NCBI GenBank assembly: GCA_015501585.1
Contig: JADNRY010000700.1
Span: 1 to 30,773, forward strand
Reading direction: 5' to 3'
DNA: 30,773 nt
Source: Rhodocollybia butyracea
Lineage: Eukaryota; Basidiomycota; Agaricomycetes; Agaricales; Omphalotaceae
In this document: positions 1-10,284 of the stretch, piece after piece
Numbering within the stretch: position 1 is the stretch's first letter
Layout: each line of letters starts with the position of its first letter
Notes under the pieces: model-generated
The model's database searches: none
Seen by the model: the letters and a program-made list of their open reading frames with translations, nothing else
Told to the model about the DNA's origin: nothing
Position numbers and translations under genes: made by a program

Positions 1-1182
1 CGCTCCTCACGATTTTCTTCCGTTTCACTCATCGGTCCACATTGAGCGTGTTAATGACCAAGCAAAGACTCAGGATGAGCTTTTAGGCTTGCCTATGCTC
101 CTCTTGCTGCATCCAATGCTCTGAGTATAGTGATCTACTAATAGATGACTGAGAGGAAAGAGTTAGAGATACTGCAGTGTTCTAATGCAAGAAGTACTTG
201 TAGTTTGACTCTCGTGGAAGGTGTAACAAATCTTCTACAAGTTGTTTAATAATATTCATGAGAACACATACAGACTCCCAGTCTTGCTCCTAGCACTATT
301 ATTAAACTATATTACTGTTTCTTTCTGTGGTTGAAGGTGTATTATATGTCTGGAGCCTCTGCTATCGGTATGAGCAGCGCGCAAATTTTGTGAATTTGCG
401 CCTTCGTAAATACGGTGCGAGTCGGAAAGGTTGAAAGTATCTGGCTCAATTCCCATCAAAAAATTCCATATTCTGGTATTTATTACAATTGCGGAAAGCC
501 ACGAAACCGGATTTATAATTGAGCACGCCTATTGGAGAAGAAGAAAGCTATGCAAAGTTCAAACTAGTACGTACCCGTGACAAATGTTATCGCGATATCA
601 TCATGCACAGCGTGCGAAAGTATTTCGTATTTCAGGAACCTGAAGAATCAGATAAGAACAAGCTCTCTTCCTTCGGTCAGAGTCGGGGATGATCGACACT
701 CTAACGTACTTAAGTACAAGAAACTATTTAGTTAATGGAATCGCCCCGCCGGGCAAGTGCGGGTGCGGGCGCCCCAAGGTGATGTTTGTAATTCTGTGGG
801 GTTGTGCTCGTGTCTGAGTAGATTGAGTAGGCGATATCGCTTGCGGTAAATCAGGTCACGCTTGTACTCCGTGAGACTCCTTTGGCAGCCAACCCGACAC
901 TCCAACTTGACAGTTCCGGCCGCGCCAGAGGATTTTATCCTTCAACAGTTGCGAAAAGTCTTTCAATTTTCTAAGGTCAGTCGGGACATTCTTGATGGAA
1001 AGAAGGAAATGTGCCACAGATATTCAAACACCTCTCCACAACTGAAACGGTCCGCTAGGAAGGGATTGTATGAACCTTACTTTCGACCTCTGTAAAAAAC
1101 TGCTTAGCCATGGAAGGAAAACATGTAAAACAGGAATACAGACCAGGTGCCATGTAGCCGATAGTACAACCATGCCACGTAC
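1..1182. other. No supported gene; one small perfect hairpin
   Basis: I see no exon with family similarity here. The only local structure I can point to is a perfect 9-bp inverted repeat (GCGCAAATT / AATTTGCGC) with a 5-nt loop at 379-401. Short open frames around 860-1,100 have no recognisable motif and no clean splice context. Confidence 0.5.
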
Positions 1183-1590
1183 CTGGACTTCATCTTTCAC
1201 AGCAAGGTCAAAGTCGGTTATGACGAGGGTAAAAGAGCCAGGAACCAAAAGAAGGCTAGCGGGCTTTATGTCTCGATGAGCAACCGATAATGTTGTGTGT
1301 AGGAAGTTTAAGCCTCGAGCTAAATCCTGACTCATCGACAGCATATGTTTGAGGAAAGCTTCGTCGAATTCGTTAATTTTCGAGTAAAAGGCGTGGTCCA
1401 CAATATCGTCGCAGGCGTCGGCCAAAACGATGAGAGCCGGAAGGAGAACGTTGGCAGAAATGCTATCTTTGTAGCAGATATCGATGGGATGTATGATGTT
1501 GTGGGGTTTAGTCGCAATAAATTCCTTCATTAACTGTAGCTCGATTCCTTGAACCTCCTTGGTAACGATATTATCTTTTCGATAGGCCGC
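1183..1590 (-). pseudogene. Protein-kinase catalytic-loop exon, probably part of a decayed gene
   Basis: An open block of 136 codons lies between a good acceptor (CCGTAG, just above 1,590) and a good donor (GTACGT, just below 1,183). It contains the catalytic-loop motif HRDIKPASLLL followed by ITDFDLAV, so it covers the kinase region from alpha-E to the activation segment. Two normally invariant positions differ. The Asn of HRDxKxxN is Ser, and the metal-binding DFG is DFD; DFD is seen in some expanded Agaricomycete kinase families. I find no convincing APE-region exon downstream on the minus strand and no clear glycine-loop exon upstream. The kinase fold is supported by the motifs. That it is a pseudogene or pseudokinase fragment is inference. 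Confidence 0.6.
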
Positions 1591-2622
1591 CTACGGTACC
1601 ATCAGTCTGACAGTGACAGAGCGGAGAAGTATAAATGCACCTTGCCCAGTTGTACATGGAACTTCCAGCTTCAGTTGTAGCTACCTCCTATTGTTGGTCG
1701 TCCCTCTCCATCATTCTTCTTCCGTTTCCAACTCCTATTCCCGCATATCATTATCTTCGTGTGGTCTTTTCTTCCTCGATTTGGTGGAAAGCCTCTCGTT
1801 TGTTTCGCTCTTGCTGCCTCGATGATCGTTGCGCGTGCTTCGAGTCAAAGAGACATCCCTGTCCGAGAGGTTGTATAAGATTGAAAGGAAGAGGGCGCAT
1901 CGTCATATCCAGACAGATCATAAATGCGGAACTTGTAATAAACCTGAAAGAAGTTTATAAAGAGGTTGGTAGAAGCCAAAATACAGACCTTCGTTTTCTC
2001 CCTCCACATGTATGTGACTTGGCATTATAGTATTCATCCTATACCAAGGAAGAACGAGAGAGTCTGTTCAGTGGCAAACATCCTAACCAAATATGCGCCC
2101 TCCATAAGCAAGCTTTCCCAACTATTGACATCCTGAGAGAAGAATTTGCATAACCAGAGCGGACAAAGCCTTTCCAGAGACAGCATCTGATCTTGGCTGC
2201 AACTTCACCTGTCTGCCGAGGGGAAGATCTGGCTGCCATACATGCATCGGGAGATCATGCGCATTCCTTTGTTGAAAAACAGCTGTAAAATGGTAATGCG
2301 CATCAAGTTTCAAGCGATGGTAGACACGTACAAGTGCAGCTTGTCGTCTATGTTCTTATGCTGTCGCGTTCGGAGCGTTTTTGCAAGGTCGACAAAGAAC
2401 CCGTATACATTATGGCTTTCTTTGCGCCAGCTCCTGCATTCGATAAAGTGAGCTTCCTTGATCAAGGCCGCTCTGCATCAAATGTACGAAATGGTTTGCG
2501 ACTGCGTCAGAGAAAAGGGTTCAACCAATCGGCAGCAGAGTTAACATTGAAGTATGGGGATAATTTTGGCCAGACAGCCTCAATGTCATCATAGTCCTAA
2601 GGAATGGCACCTTGTAAGCTTC
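1591..2622. other. No supported gene
   Basis: Several overlapping open frames of 60-130 codons occur on both strands, but none shows a recognisable domain or a consistent chain of introns. If the kinase exon at 1,183-1,590 belonged to a complete gene, its N-lobe should lie here on the minus strand. I could not find a VAIK-like lysine or a glycine loop. Confidence 0.4.
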
Positions 2623-3041
2623 TTAAACAGAAAAATTGAAGAAAATATAGCACTCTTTGGGTGACGTTCGACTCCGAAGAACCTCTTTCATCAGATCCTC
2701 AACAGCCTTAGGACACTGATCCCTTTCAAAGATTTCATTACCCATCAAGTCCTGTTCCTTGGTGAGGTGAGTTCTGCGTACAAGCAGGGCCGCGGAACGA
2801 GGTCCGCATTTGGCAGGCAAGAGACAATGTTCGCAATTCGTGGTACAATGTTTGAAGCCTTTGGGAAGACTGTGAGCCGTTGAAAGCAGTGACCATCTCT
2901 GGACTAGGTGTGTACAGCTGGAGTCGAGAGAAGTCGAAGCCTTTCTCCTTCAATGTCTTTTTCAATGAAAACATGAAATCTGTGACCCGGTATGCCATTT
3001 ATTACGAAGAAAACGTCGATTGTTGGTGGTGCGTTGGCCAT
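2623..3041 (-). other. Possible coding blocks of an unrecognised gene
   Basis: Reading the minus strand, an ATG at about 3,041 opens a 45-codon block beginning MANAPPTIDVFFVINGIPGH. A second block in another frame (ending near 2,630) begins around LLPAKCGPRSAALLVRR. The blocks look protein-like, but I could not join them with phase-consistent introns. They may belong with the kinase exon lower on the same strand, because Agaricomycetes have large families with a variable N-terminus and a kinase C-terminus. That link is only a guess from proximity and orientation. Confidence 0.25.
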
Positions 3042-3314
3042 ATGAAATGGTGGTAACAACAGGTTAAGACGATTCGGAGGCTAAGCGCTAAGCCTACACG
3101 CATGAAGACGATTTGGAGAATGTGGTAAACACAAAAGGGGTGGTTCGAGATTAGTCACAGCGCTAAACTGACTTTCATGGTCATTGATAATAATCTCACC
3201 ACGTGTCTGTTTTCTTTTCTGTTCCATCATCATGTCTAGTCTTATTGCTGAACAGCCAAATATCACTTTAGCATGGGCGAAAGAGATATTCAACTAGCGT
3301 CTCGGTGGATAAAG

Positions 3315-3730
3315 TGCATGCGACAGCATCCAAAAATGGTCTTGCAGAAGCTTATGAAAGATACGGCGTACGCTGGCTTTCTCCTCCCCTTCCAGATCAA
3401 CTTGATTCCACAACTCTGCAGAGATGAAAATCCTTACCTGGCGCGACGTCGCTGTGCTTCCTGTGGATCCCACCCTTGCTGAGAAAGGCTTTCAGTGAAG
3501 ATCGCAAGAAGATCGGGATCTGTTCCTCCGCCAGTCGATGAATATCTTCATGTCCTTCCAGGCTCCGATTTTACTTGAGACTCGGATGCTATTCAAAGTG
3601 TCACCTGCCATCAGGACATACAAGCGGAACTTTGAACTGCTTACTTATGGATATAGCGTTCATTGTACCCAAGGATGGTGGCAAACAAGAGATATTCAGG
3701 GTATTTTTGGTGTTTGCCAGAAGTAAGGAG
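3315..3730 (+). pseudogene. Decayed coding blocks of an unknown protein
   Basis: Three plus-strand blocks follow each other in a sensible order. The first contains NGLAEAYERYGVRWLSPPLP, the second MKILTWRDVAVLPVDPTLAE, and the third MNIFMSFQAPILLETR and later YKRNFELLTYGY. The second and third are in one frame but separated by an in-frame TGA at 3,495-3,497, with no intron large enough to remove it. Composition and hydrophobic patterning look like a folded protein, but I do not recognise the family. An interrupted gene relic is the best reading; an unannotated splice variant is possible. Confidence 0.35.
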
Positions 3731-4143
3731 AAGTTTCTTCCATGTCGTCTTTGCTGATGAAGAACTGGAAGCTCTCTGTTACACTAACAATGATTTCTTT
3801 TATCTGCTTCAGTCGGCAAAACGTGTTACTTGTGTCGAATAACTTTCACTGTCAAAATTTCTTTCGTCCAAACATCACTGTAACACCAAGTCTCTTTCTA
3901 TCTTATGTTGTGGCAAAGCCTCTCGGTGGGCACGTCGGCGTTGTGGGTGAAGGCAGCTTAGCTGCCGTGTACCGAGCAGATTTTGGCATTTAACTCTGGA
4001 GCGTCCAAGGTGACTACTTCTGCTACACGCAGACAGTGATAGAAACTCAACAGATCAAAGGACAGTCCGCCAGCTGATGCAGGGTATATATTGAGGCTAA
4101 GGTATCAAGTGTCAAGGGCAGTATAACAGATAGATAAGATAGT

Positions 4144-5299
4144 CTAACTAGCAATAAGTGGACGGGGGATACTAATTGTCTTTATGAGCCAGCCTTCCCT
4201 AGTTCTGGCCAACCCTTGGAAGAAGAAATCCAAACCGAGGAAATCCACCTTGCGCACTGTTCCTGCTTGACCGCCAGAATCAGAGTTGCGTCGATGGTAT
4301 CCACTATCTAGCCGTTCTTTGTCGTCCGACGAAAGAACGTCATTGTTATAATTGGTTTTGACAATCGATGATTGGAGCTGATAGTATAGCTGAGATAAAA
4401 TATCCGCTATAGTAATCCCACTTGTACTACTGGCTTGAATATGAATATCCCAAGGTAGAAAGGGTGGTAGAGTTGCATTTCAAGTGTTGGAGGATCTGTA
4501 GCAAATTGAAGAAGATCGACGTCGTTGCAGGGGCGCTCGGGATTGAAAAGCATTGTTGGTCTGTATGAGAAACGGAGATCTAGCAATAACGGGAACTGCC
4601 GGGGAGATTGTACAATACAAGGCGATCCAGGGTGTAGATCGTACATGCCGGCACTATAGGCAAGATCAGTAATAAGACGATTATCATTGGCCAGAACACG
4701 TACTTGCAAGAAGGCTCTGCATACGACTCAGATAATTTGGTTTGTATCCGGCTCTCCAATGGGAAGGTCGACCTTTAGGTTTCTCCTGAGGGGGTATATC
4801 TCGGGCAGACAATATGACTGCTTGCAACGGATGGTTGGCTTGTGGAAGAGGAGTAGAAGGTTCTGTTGGAAAACTAATGGGTGGTGTATAGATGGGACCA
4901 GCATCCGTCGGGAAGGGATGAAGAGAAGCTGGCGCAGTAAATGGCGACGTCTGAGTCATGGAGGTCATAGGCCAAAATGGAGACGATGGCGGATACGCAG
5001 GAGATATCAGAGGCGTATTAGGTGCGCTCCAGACTGCCAGCTGACGATAAGGCGAAGCCTGTCCACCTGGGTTACTGATTGGCGACCATGGATATCTTTC
5101 TAGGCGTAAGGCGCGTTAAAGTAAGTTTATCTGAAGTACTCACGTGCACGAGTCGGTGCTGTACTACCTATCAGACATTGTCTTTATGAGAAGGAAGTTA
5201 GGTACGTACTTCTGCATCTTGGAAGGACCAACGGACTGAACGTATCTCTCGATGGGAGCAGGTAAAGAACGAAGCAACGGGGGCCTTACCTAATGGCAT
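4144..5299 (-). CDS. DUF6699-domain protein (one internal frame break)
   Basis: A five-exon model fits: 5299-5290, 5247-5206, 5167-5144, 5099-4700 and 4653-4144, with phases agreeing at each junction. The N-terminal half is Pro/Ser-rich and probably disordered. The C-terminal half has the features I associate with the Agaricomycete DUF6699 domain: a GRPSHWRAGY segment, then LLLDLRF, FNPERPCNDVDLLQFAT, LPWDIHIQ, TIADILSQLY and a late VDFLGLDFFF. Its function is unknown in the family. At about 4,458-4,466 the frame must move by one base between EMQLYH and LPWDIHI. The spliced length (986 nt) is one short of a whole number of codons, so exactly one base is missing. The intron at 4654-4699 uses a weak GTGTTC donor. 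Expected product is about 328 residues. Confidence 0.8.
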
Positions 5300-6736
5300 C
5301 CTGAAAAAGAGGCAATGCCTGGGACACCGAGGTGCAAAAAAACCGCTGCGCTTTTATTTTGGCGACAAGCTTCAACGTGGCGCTCATGATTAGGTTCATC
5401 TTATGCATGGACTAACTGGCCTCCAACTGGCCTCCAATGCGTAAGTTCTAACATCTGGAGAGCTTGCCAATCTTTACCGAGGGAGCATAAAAATCTTTAC
5501 TAGAGGGAGCAAATAATATCTCGTATATGACAATGACTTGGCCGGTTCTGGGTACGGGCGGACCATACGCCTAGAAATTCCCGGCTGCGCAAGCCTGGGT
5601 ATCAGTTCTACATTGCGTAGTTCCTCGTCGACGCGGTGTAACTGCTCACATGGTAAATAGGAATGGTTTATCAAAGTTATCATTGGACTTCATCTATGCA
5701 CCTCTAACATCCGGAGTGTTCGGACGACGTGGACGAATGGTACGGGAGATTTAGATGTTCTATCGCAAAAATTGAACTGCTTAGAATATAAATGAGAGCA
5801 ACGGAGAAAGCGGAGCGCGCGCTTCCCCAGATCAACTTGAACACATCCAATTTCGGTCCAACAGGTCCAACCTTTCAGCGGCCTGAGCTTATTGCCCAGC
5901 TCTTGTGGATATGTTCTCTGGACTCTGGACAGAAGGGAGAACTTAGTTTCAAATTCAATTTGAAGTGATAAACGATTACGGGAGGCCCTTCCGAGTCCTC
6001 CTTCAAGTGGATCTGTGTATTGATCTTCAGTGTATTGATCATCGGTGTATTACGAGTTGCCTAGGGGAGACTATTCCTTCGAGCTTCCACTATGCTTATC
6101 GTTATGTTCTGGCTATGAGATCTTGAGACCTCGCCTCTCCTTACTTTTCTCTTCTTCCGGGACAGACTTGCAGTATGTCCCGGTTTCAGCCTGAGAACTC
6201 TCACAAAAATGGGCCCTGCCGCCCTGTACTTACCAAACCAGGCTGAACTAACCGGTCGTGATCTCTCATATCCAACGAGGACCTGTGTCCAAGCCATCGA
6301 GATTTCATGTCTCCTGTTCGCGAAGGCTTGTACGAGTTGCTGCCAGTAAGCCGTCGAAATACACTACGAAGGTTTGTGCGAAACAACGAAACGCACGGAT
6401 AATAGATGATATAGACTGTCATTGGGGAGCAGTAATTTTCGTGATGAAGCAGTAAAATCGCATCGAAATGTCTTACCTCGAGCCAATGCATAATGGATCA
6501 AGCCAACTACCTTGGCCTCGCTCTTTTGGTCTGCTAACGAAGATAGCCACATCAGCATTAGAGGAGTTTCATTTGGATTCTGTAAGTATTTTATGTTTAG
6601 TGCCATTCCTGAGATCGTGAGAGTAATGCGCTTTCGAATCCAATATAACTTAAGAGCTGCTTCGAACTTCATACTCCTAGGTCCAATCTGATAGTACACA
6701 ACAAGTGTCCAAAAAGTTCTGCCAAAGTCTCAACCG
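5300..6736. other. No supported gene
   Basis: I see no gene family here. The stretch just below 6,736 is 3'-flanking sequence shared with the RING gene copy (see the duplication). Around 6,012-6,055 the motif GTGTATTGATC or its close variant occurs three times at about 17-base spacing. Open frames at 6,201-6,699 (minus) look protein-like in places but lie in what is 3'-untranslated sequence of the duplicated RING gene. Confidence 0.4.
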
Positions 6737-7057
6737 CTACGGCTTGAATATCCTCAACAGCTTCGCCTCCGTTTTGATTCGTGTTCGACATAACGGACAT
6801 TCCCGAGTGCTGCTCATGATAGCATTACAGCATGTCCTACACATCGCCAAATGACTACATGGGATGCATAAGGTAAGTAAACCAATACGCATGAACTCTA
6901 AAAAACGAGGAACTTACCCGCAATCTACGACGGCGATGTTAGCTTCTTCATCATCGCAGATAACACAGAGACCTGAACGACCTGAACGCGCAAACGGATG
7001 AAGGCTTGGAAAGAATAGTCGAAGGAGGTTCGGACGACGTTGGAGCGAAACAACTTC
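6737..7057 (-). pseudogene. Truncated RING-finger gene copy
   Basis: The last two exons of the SAP/RING gene at 10,285-11,972 are duplicated here. The 5' part ends at 6,918 with SGLCVICDDEEANIAVVDCG. After an intron (GTAAGT donor), the final exon 6854-6737 carries HLAMCRTCCNAIM then STRECPLCRTRIKTEAKLL. The final exon is 118 nt long in both copies, and the intron falls inside the same Gly codon. All eight C3HC4 zinc ligands are present. Upstream, the proline-rich tail (PPSTILSKPS) continues in a different frame from the RING, beside a doubled GTTCAGGTC. No SAP segment or start codon is found. Likely a 5'-truncated, frame-broken pseudogene. Confidence 0.75.
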
Positions 7058-7457
7058 TCAAGACGATCTGAAGGACACACATTGTGATGATTAGGAGGAT
7101 GAAGCCCACACAACGATGGAGGTTCCAGAAGAGATTAGTCATGGACGTCTTACTATCATTCGGCCCCTATCCTAACTATCCAAGCGCCTATTAGACAAAA
7201 CTTCCCAGAAAGCAACCAGAAAGATAAATATTAAAAGTAGATCCACAATTCTTGCTTGGGTCCTGCCTGTTTAAATAAACTTAAAATACTTAATTTACAG
7301 TAAACAACTGTGTCACTGTGCTCTGCTCCTTGGCTAGTGCGTTCATATCCACATCATCCCTTGTCATCTACAGATATTCCTATATATCAATATTGCGAAA
7401 GAACGAGAAGAGCAACAGCCCCTTACCGGGATGAACGCATGAGAACGATCCATTATA

Positions 7458-8966
7458 CTAGTAGTGGTATTTCCGAGTCTGGCCTGTGACGAATGATTTC
7501 AGTAAGTATGCTGTACACATTGATGAAGGACCCACGCGAATGGACCTATCGACATTGTCGGTCATTTGCAGTCCTGATAGATCAATTACCGTAGAGCCTT
7601 TTGGCCGAAGCTTCCTGCCATTAAGCCTACAGTGAGAACCAGTTATTAATAAGAAATCCTAGCATCAGAACTGTTAATCAACACACAAAGCAAGCAAAGC
7701 ATTGGCGTAAACTAAATAATGCAATATGTGTTAAGAATTCATGAACCACGTCTGTAGACAAGAACGCACGGTCGGGAATGAAAACATAAATGCTCATCCA
7801 GACATCTGATAAGGTGCCATAATTAAGTTGAATGGCAACCTTAAAAGAGGGGGTTGATTACTCACAATTATCTTGCATGGTTCGAAACTAAAGTCTTCTC
7901 AAAATGTGATTAAATCCTGAAAGGACTATAGTACTCACGCAAATAGCAGAAGCAATAGACGCAAGACTGCAAAGCAGGGACCAAACTCAAATCAATTTGC
8001 TAGTTAAACTAAATCAACAGACTGTGCTGTTGCTCACCTTGTTGCCAGGCCGGTTTCTAGTAGGGATTTTAGTGACTCTCACACCATGACCTATTTTATA
8101 CTTACCAATAGTTAAAACAATGATGTGGTTGACAAGCTCCCTTCCTCTGCTAACTTTTGAGCATCTCAACTACAATCTCTTTCACAGGGACCGACTCACC
8201 GCTTGAGAGCCCCTCTCTTCTGTACCGTTAAAAAGTAGCAAATTGAACCGGAAATTATGATATCCAGGGCGGCATGACCAAAAAGAATTGTAAAGATTAG
8301 CCACTGATGAGATGCTTCATACAAGATCATGGACTGGGTCGTGGCGGCTGCCTGGCTCAGCTTCATAGACAGAGCTAATACGAAGCCGAGAAATACTACC
8401 AGAACACAGCAAAAGATGGATATAGGGAGTCGACCCGAGAATCTGTACAGTCTATATGTGTATGTGATCTACAGGCCAAGGTAGGTCAAGGATAGACCAA
8501 GGATAGACACAAGTGAGAAAGTTGCGCAAACCTGTACAAGAAAGTCTTCCATTGCACCTAGTACTATTGAGGTGGCAAGTGCAGAGCTAGCCTTCAAGAG
8601 TAGTTCCGGTTGGAAGTAATCTGTCACAACCATCTGATACAAAGAATAGCTGACAGAAATTGAACGGCCCAGAGAGAGACACCTGTTTGATTGCATTCTG
8701 TAGATTGTTGGATCATCCCCAGCAGCAATGGTAACCTACCATACTGCCCCCACCTAACAATAAGTTTTATGTTCATTTCTCGTGCTGTATAAAGGAGACT
8801 GAAAAATACACACCGTGCTTCGAAGAACTCGACTGTCCGACTGAAACAGTCGGAAGTAAATGTAGATTTGAAGAGTGAACAGACCGTTCAAGAATAAGGA
8901 TATTATGACGCCAACGAGGAAGGCACCAAGGGTAGGGCCCATGTTAGGAAGGTCAGATGATGTCAT
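7458..8966 (-). CDS. DUF6534-type multi-pass membrane protein
   Basis: Eleven exons join with consistent phases: 8966-8814, 8753-8740, 8682-8532, 8468-8200, 8146-8106, 8056-8038, 7966-7939, 7887-7866, 7805-7770, 7711-7687 and 7626-7458. They give 927 nt, 308 residues. The first exon has TLGAFLVGVIISLFLNG then IYIYFRLF. Later blocks are SYSLYQMVVTDYF, ITYTYRLYRFSGRLP, ETGLATSLASIAS and the family's end, LYANALLALLNGR. This is the arrangement I know from the Agaricomycete DUF6534 family of about seven membrane helices, whose function is unknown. The start is the ATG before TSSDLPNMGPT; the in-frame codon upstream is GTG. Some internal exons are tiny (14, 19, 22 and 25 nt). A short extra intron in the last exon cannot be excluded. 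Confidence 0.85.
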
Positions 8967-9081
8967 TTTTGTAGAATTCGCAGACAGTGGATTTTTGGGG
9001 GGAGTTGAGGAGTTGAAATCCACTCGTAGTATGCTGAGGATGAGAGATATTCAAGCTGGATGGGGATTGATTCAACATCTC

Positions 9082-9089
9082 TTTATATA
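9082..9089 (-). promoter_or_regulatory. TATA box upstream of the DUF6534 gene
   Basis: Minus-strand TATATAAA lies about 115 bases before the proposed ATG at 8,966, inside an A/T-rich patch. Position and sequence fit a core promoter; there is no experimental support. Confidence 0.45.
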
Positions 9090-9109
9090 CTATAGCCCTG
9101 ACTAAGTAC

Positions 9110-10284
9110 AACATCCGCAGTTGTCCGAGTAGAGTAGGAGTTCAAGGCGTACTGCAATCTCTCGTTCAAGCTGGCAACAAATCATTGAACAAATCATTGC
9201 TGTGGCATGATCCTTGTTCATCTGTAAATCCCCGGGTTTCACCACAGGTGCGTTTAAGTTTAGTTTACATACTTTCCTGATATCGGGGGCTTACCTGTCC
9301 GATTTGGATTGCGGCAACGTCTTCGTGATCGGCAATTACTCTGGGGTGAATTCTTACCTCTGTTCTATGTTTAAAGTGCCTCAGATGCGTGTTAGAACTT
9401 GCGTTGTATGCTATGCCAACGCATGAGTAGTACTATCGCGTGGAGGGACGCTTACTCTTTCCGGTATCGGCTGAAATCCCTCTCGCTTTCAGACGGCGCG
9501 GCCTTCTTACTATTCTTACTACACGGCCAAGACACAGCCTGACTCCTGTTACTTGCAAACGAGACTCTTCGGAGTTGGAGTGGGAGTGGGAGCCAGCGCA
9601 TATAGTCGGAGGCCATCCAACTGATCTCCATCTCAGCGCAGTCAAGTAAGTATATAAGATCTTCTCAACTAAGTTGAAAGAGAGGGTAACCAGTGTGATT
9701 AGGCGCTGAGTGGGAAATCCATCCAATCTTGATCAGCTTTTGGGGAGTCTATTCCGTATGCAGTGTCGGCCAAATGGTTCAAGTATCGGATTTGGACTTG
9801 GAGGGCCACTTGCCAGGAAAATGTGTTCAAGTTCGATCGCAATTTGTTCATCAAGATTGGTCGTGAGATGTGGAGAATCATCGAAGACAGATCCTGCCAA
9901 ATGGGAGCACCGCACGTTCGAGAAAATAAAGCAGAAGAAGCGCGAATAGTGTTCGAGAGGAAAGGCCATCCTCTGACAAATTCGGAGCGACTCTCCCAGT
10001 TTGTAAATTTTTTTTCGCATTCACACTGTAGAAATCCTGCAATGATTCTTCCTCCGAGGTGTCGAGGTGACTCAAATAAAAAGAAACTGAACAGCCATAC
10101 TTGACTTTCGCTCATTTTTGTTTAACCTCGTGGACCAGGAACAACGGTCATGCCATACGAGTTGCCCAAAGGAAACTAGGCTCTTCAGTTCCTTCGAGCT
10201 TCCACTACAGCAATTCGCTTCTAAATTCAATTCTGATAGTACAACAAAGCACCCTTCCAAAAAACGAGTTTTTCCAAGACTCAA
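9110..10284. other. Intergenic stretch without a supported gene
   Basis: Both strands hold overlapping open frames near 9,700-10,100, but they are mutually antisense, lack recognised domains and have no splice-supported extension. The last 70-80 bases, below 10,284, resemble the sequence just below the RING pseudogene at 6,660-6,736 and are therefore shared 3'-flank of the duplicated gene. Confidence 0.45.

Noticed and set aside
3942..3993. Glycine-loop-like motif (GVVGEGSLAAVYRADFG) on the plus strand
   Set aside because: It resembles a kinase P-loop, but the frame stops at once. No catalytic lysine exon or catalytic loop follows on this strand, so I did not annotate a kinase.
6201..6699. 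Protein-like minus-strand frames with a GTAAGA donor and GACAG acceptor
   Set aside because: They start in sequence shared with the 3' flank of the duplicated RING gene, show no family motif, and the downstream frame ends in ambiguous readings.
9699..10115. Minus-strand frame of 138 codons overlapping a plus-strand frame of 113 codons
   Set aside because: They are mutually antisense, with no domain, no splice partners and no plausible start context. The region abuts the 3' flank of the RING gene.
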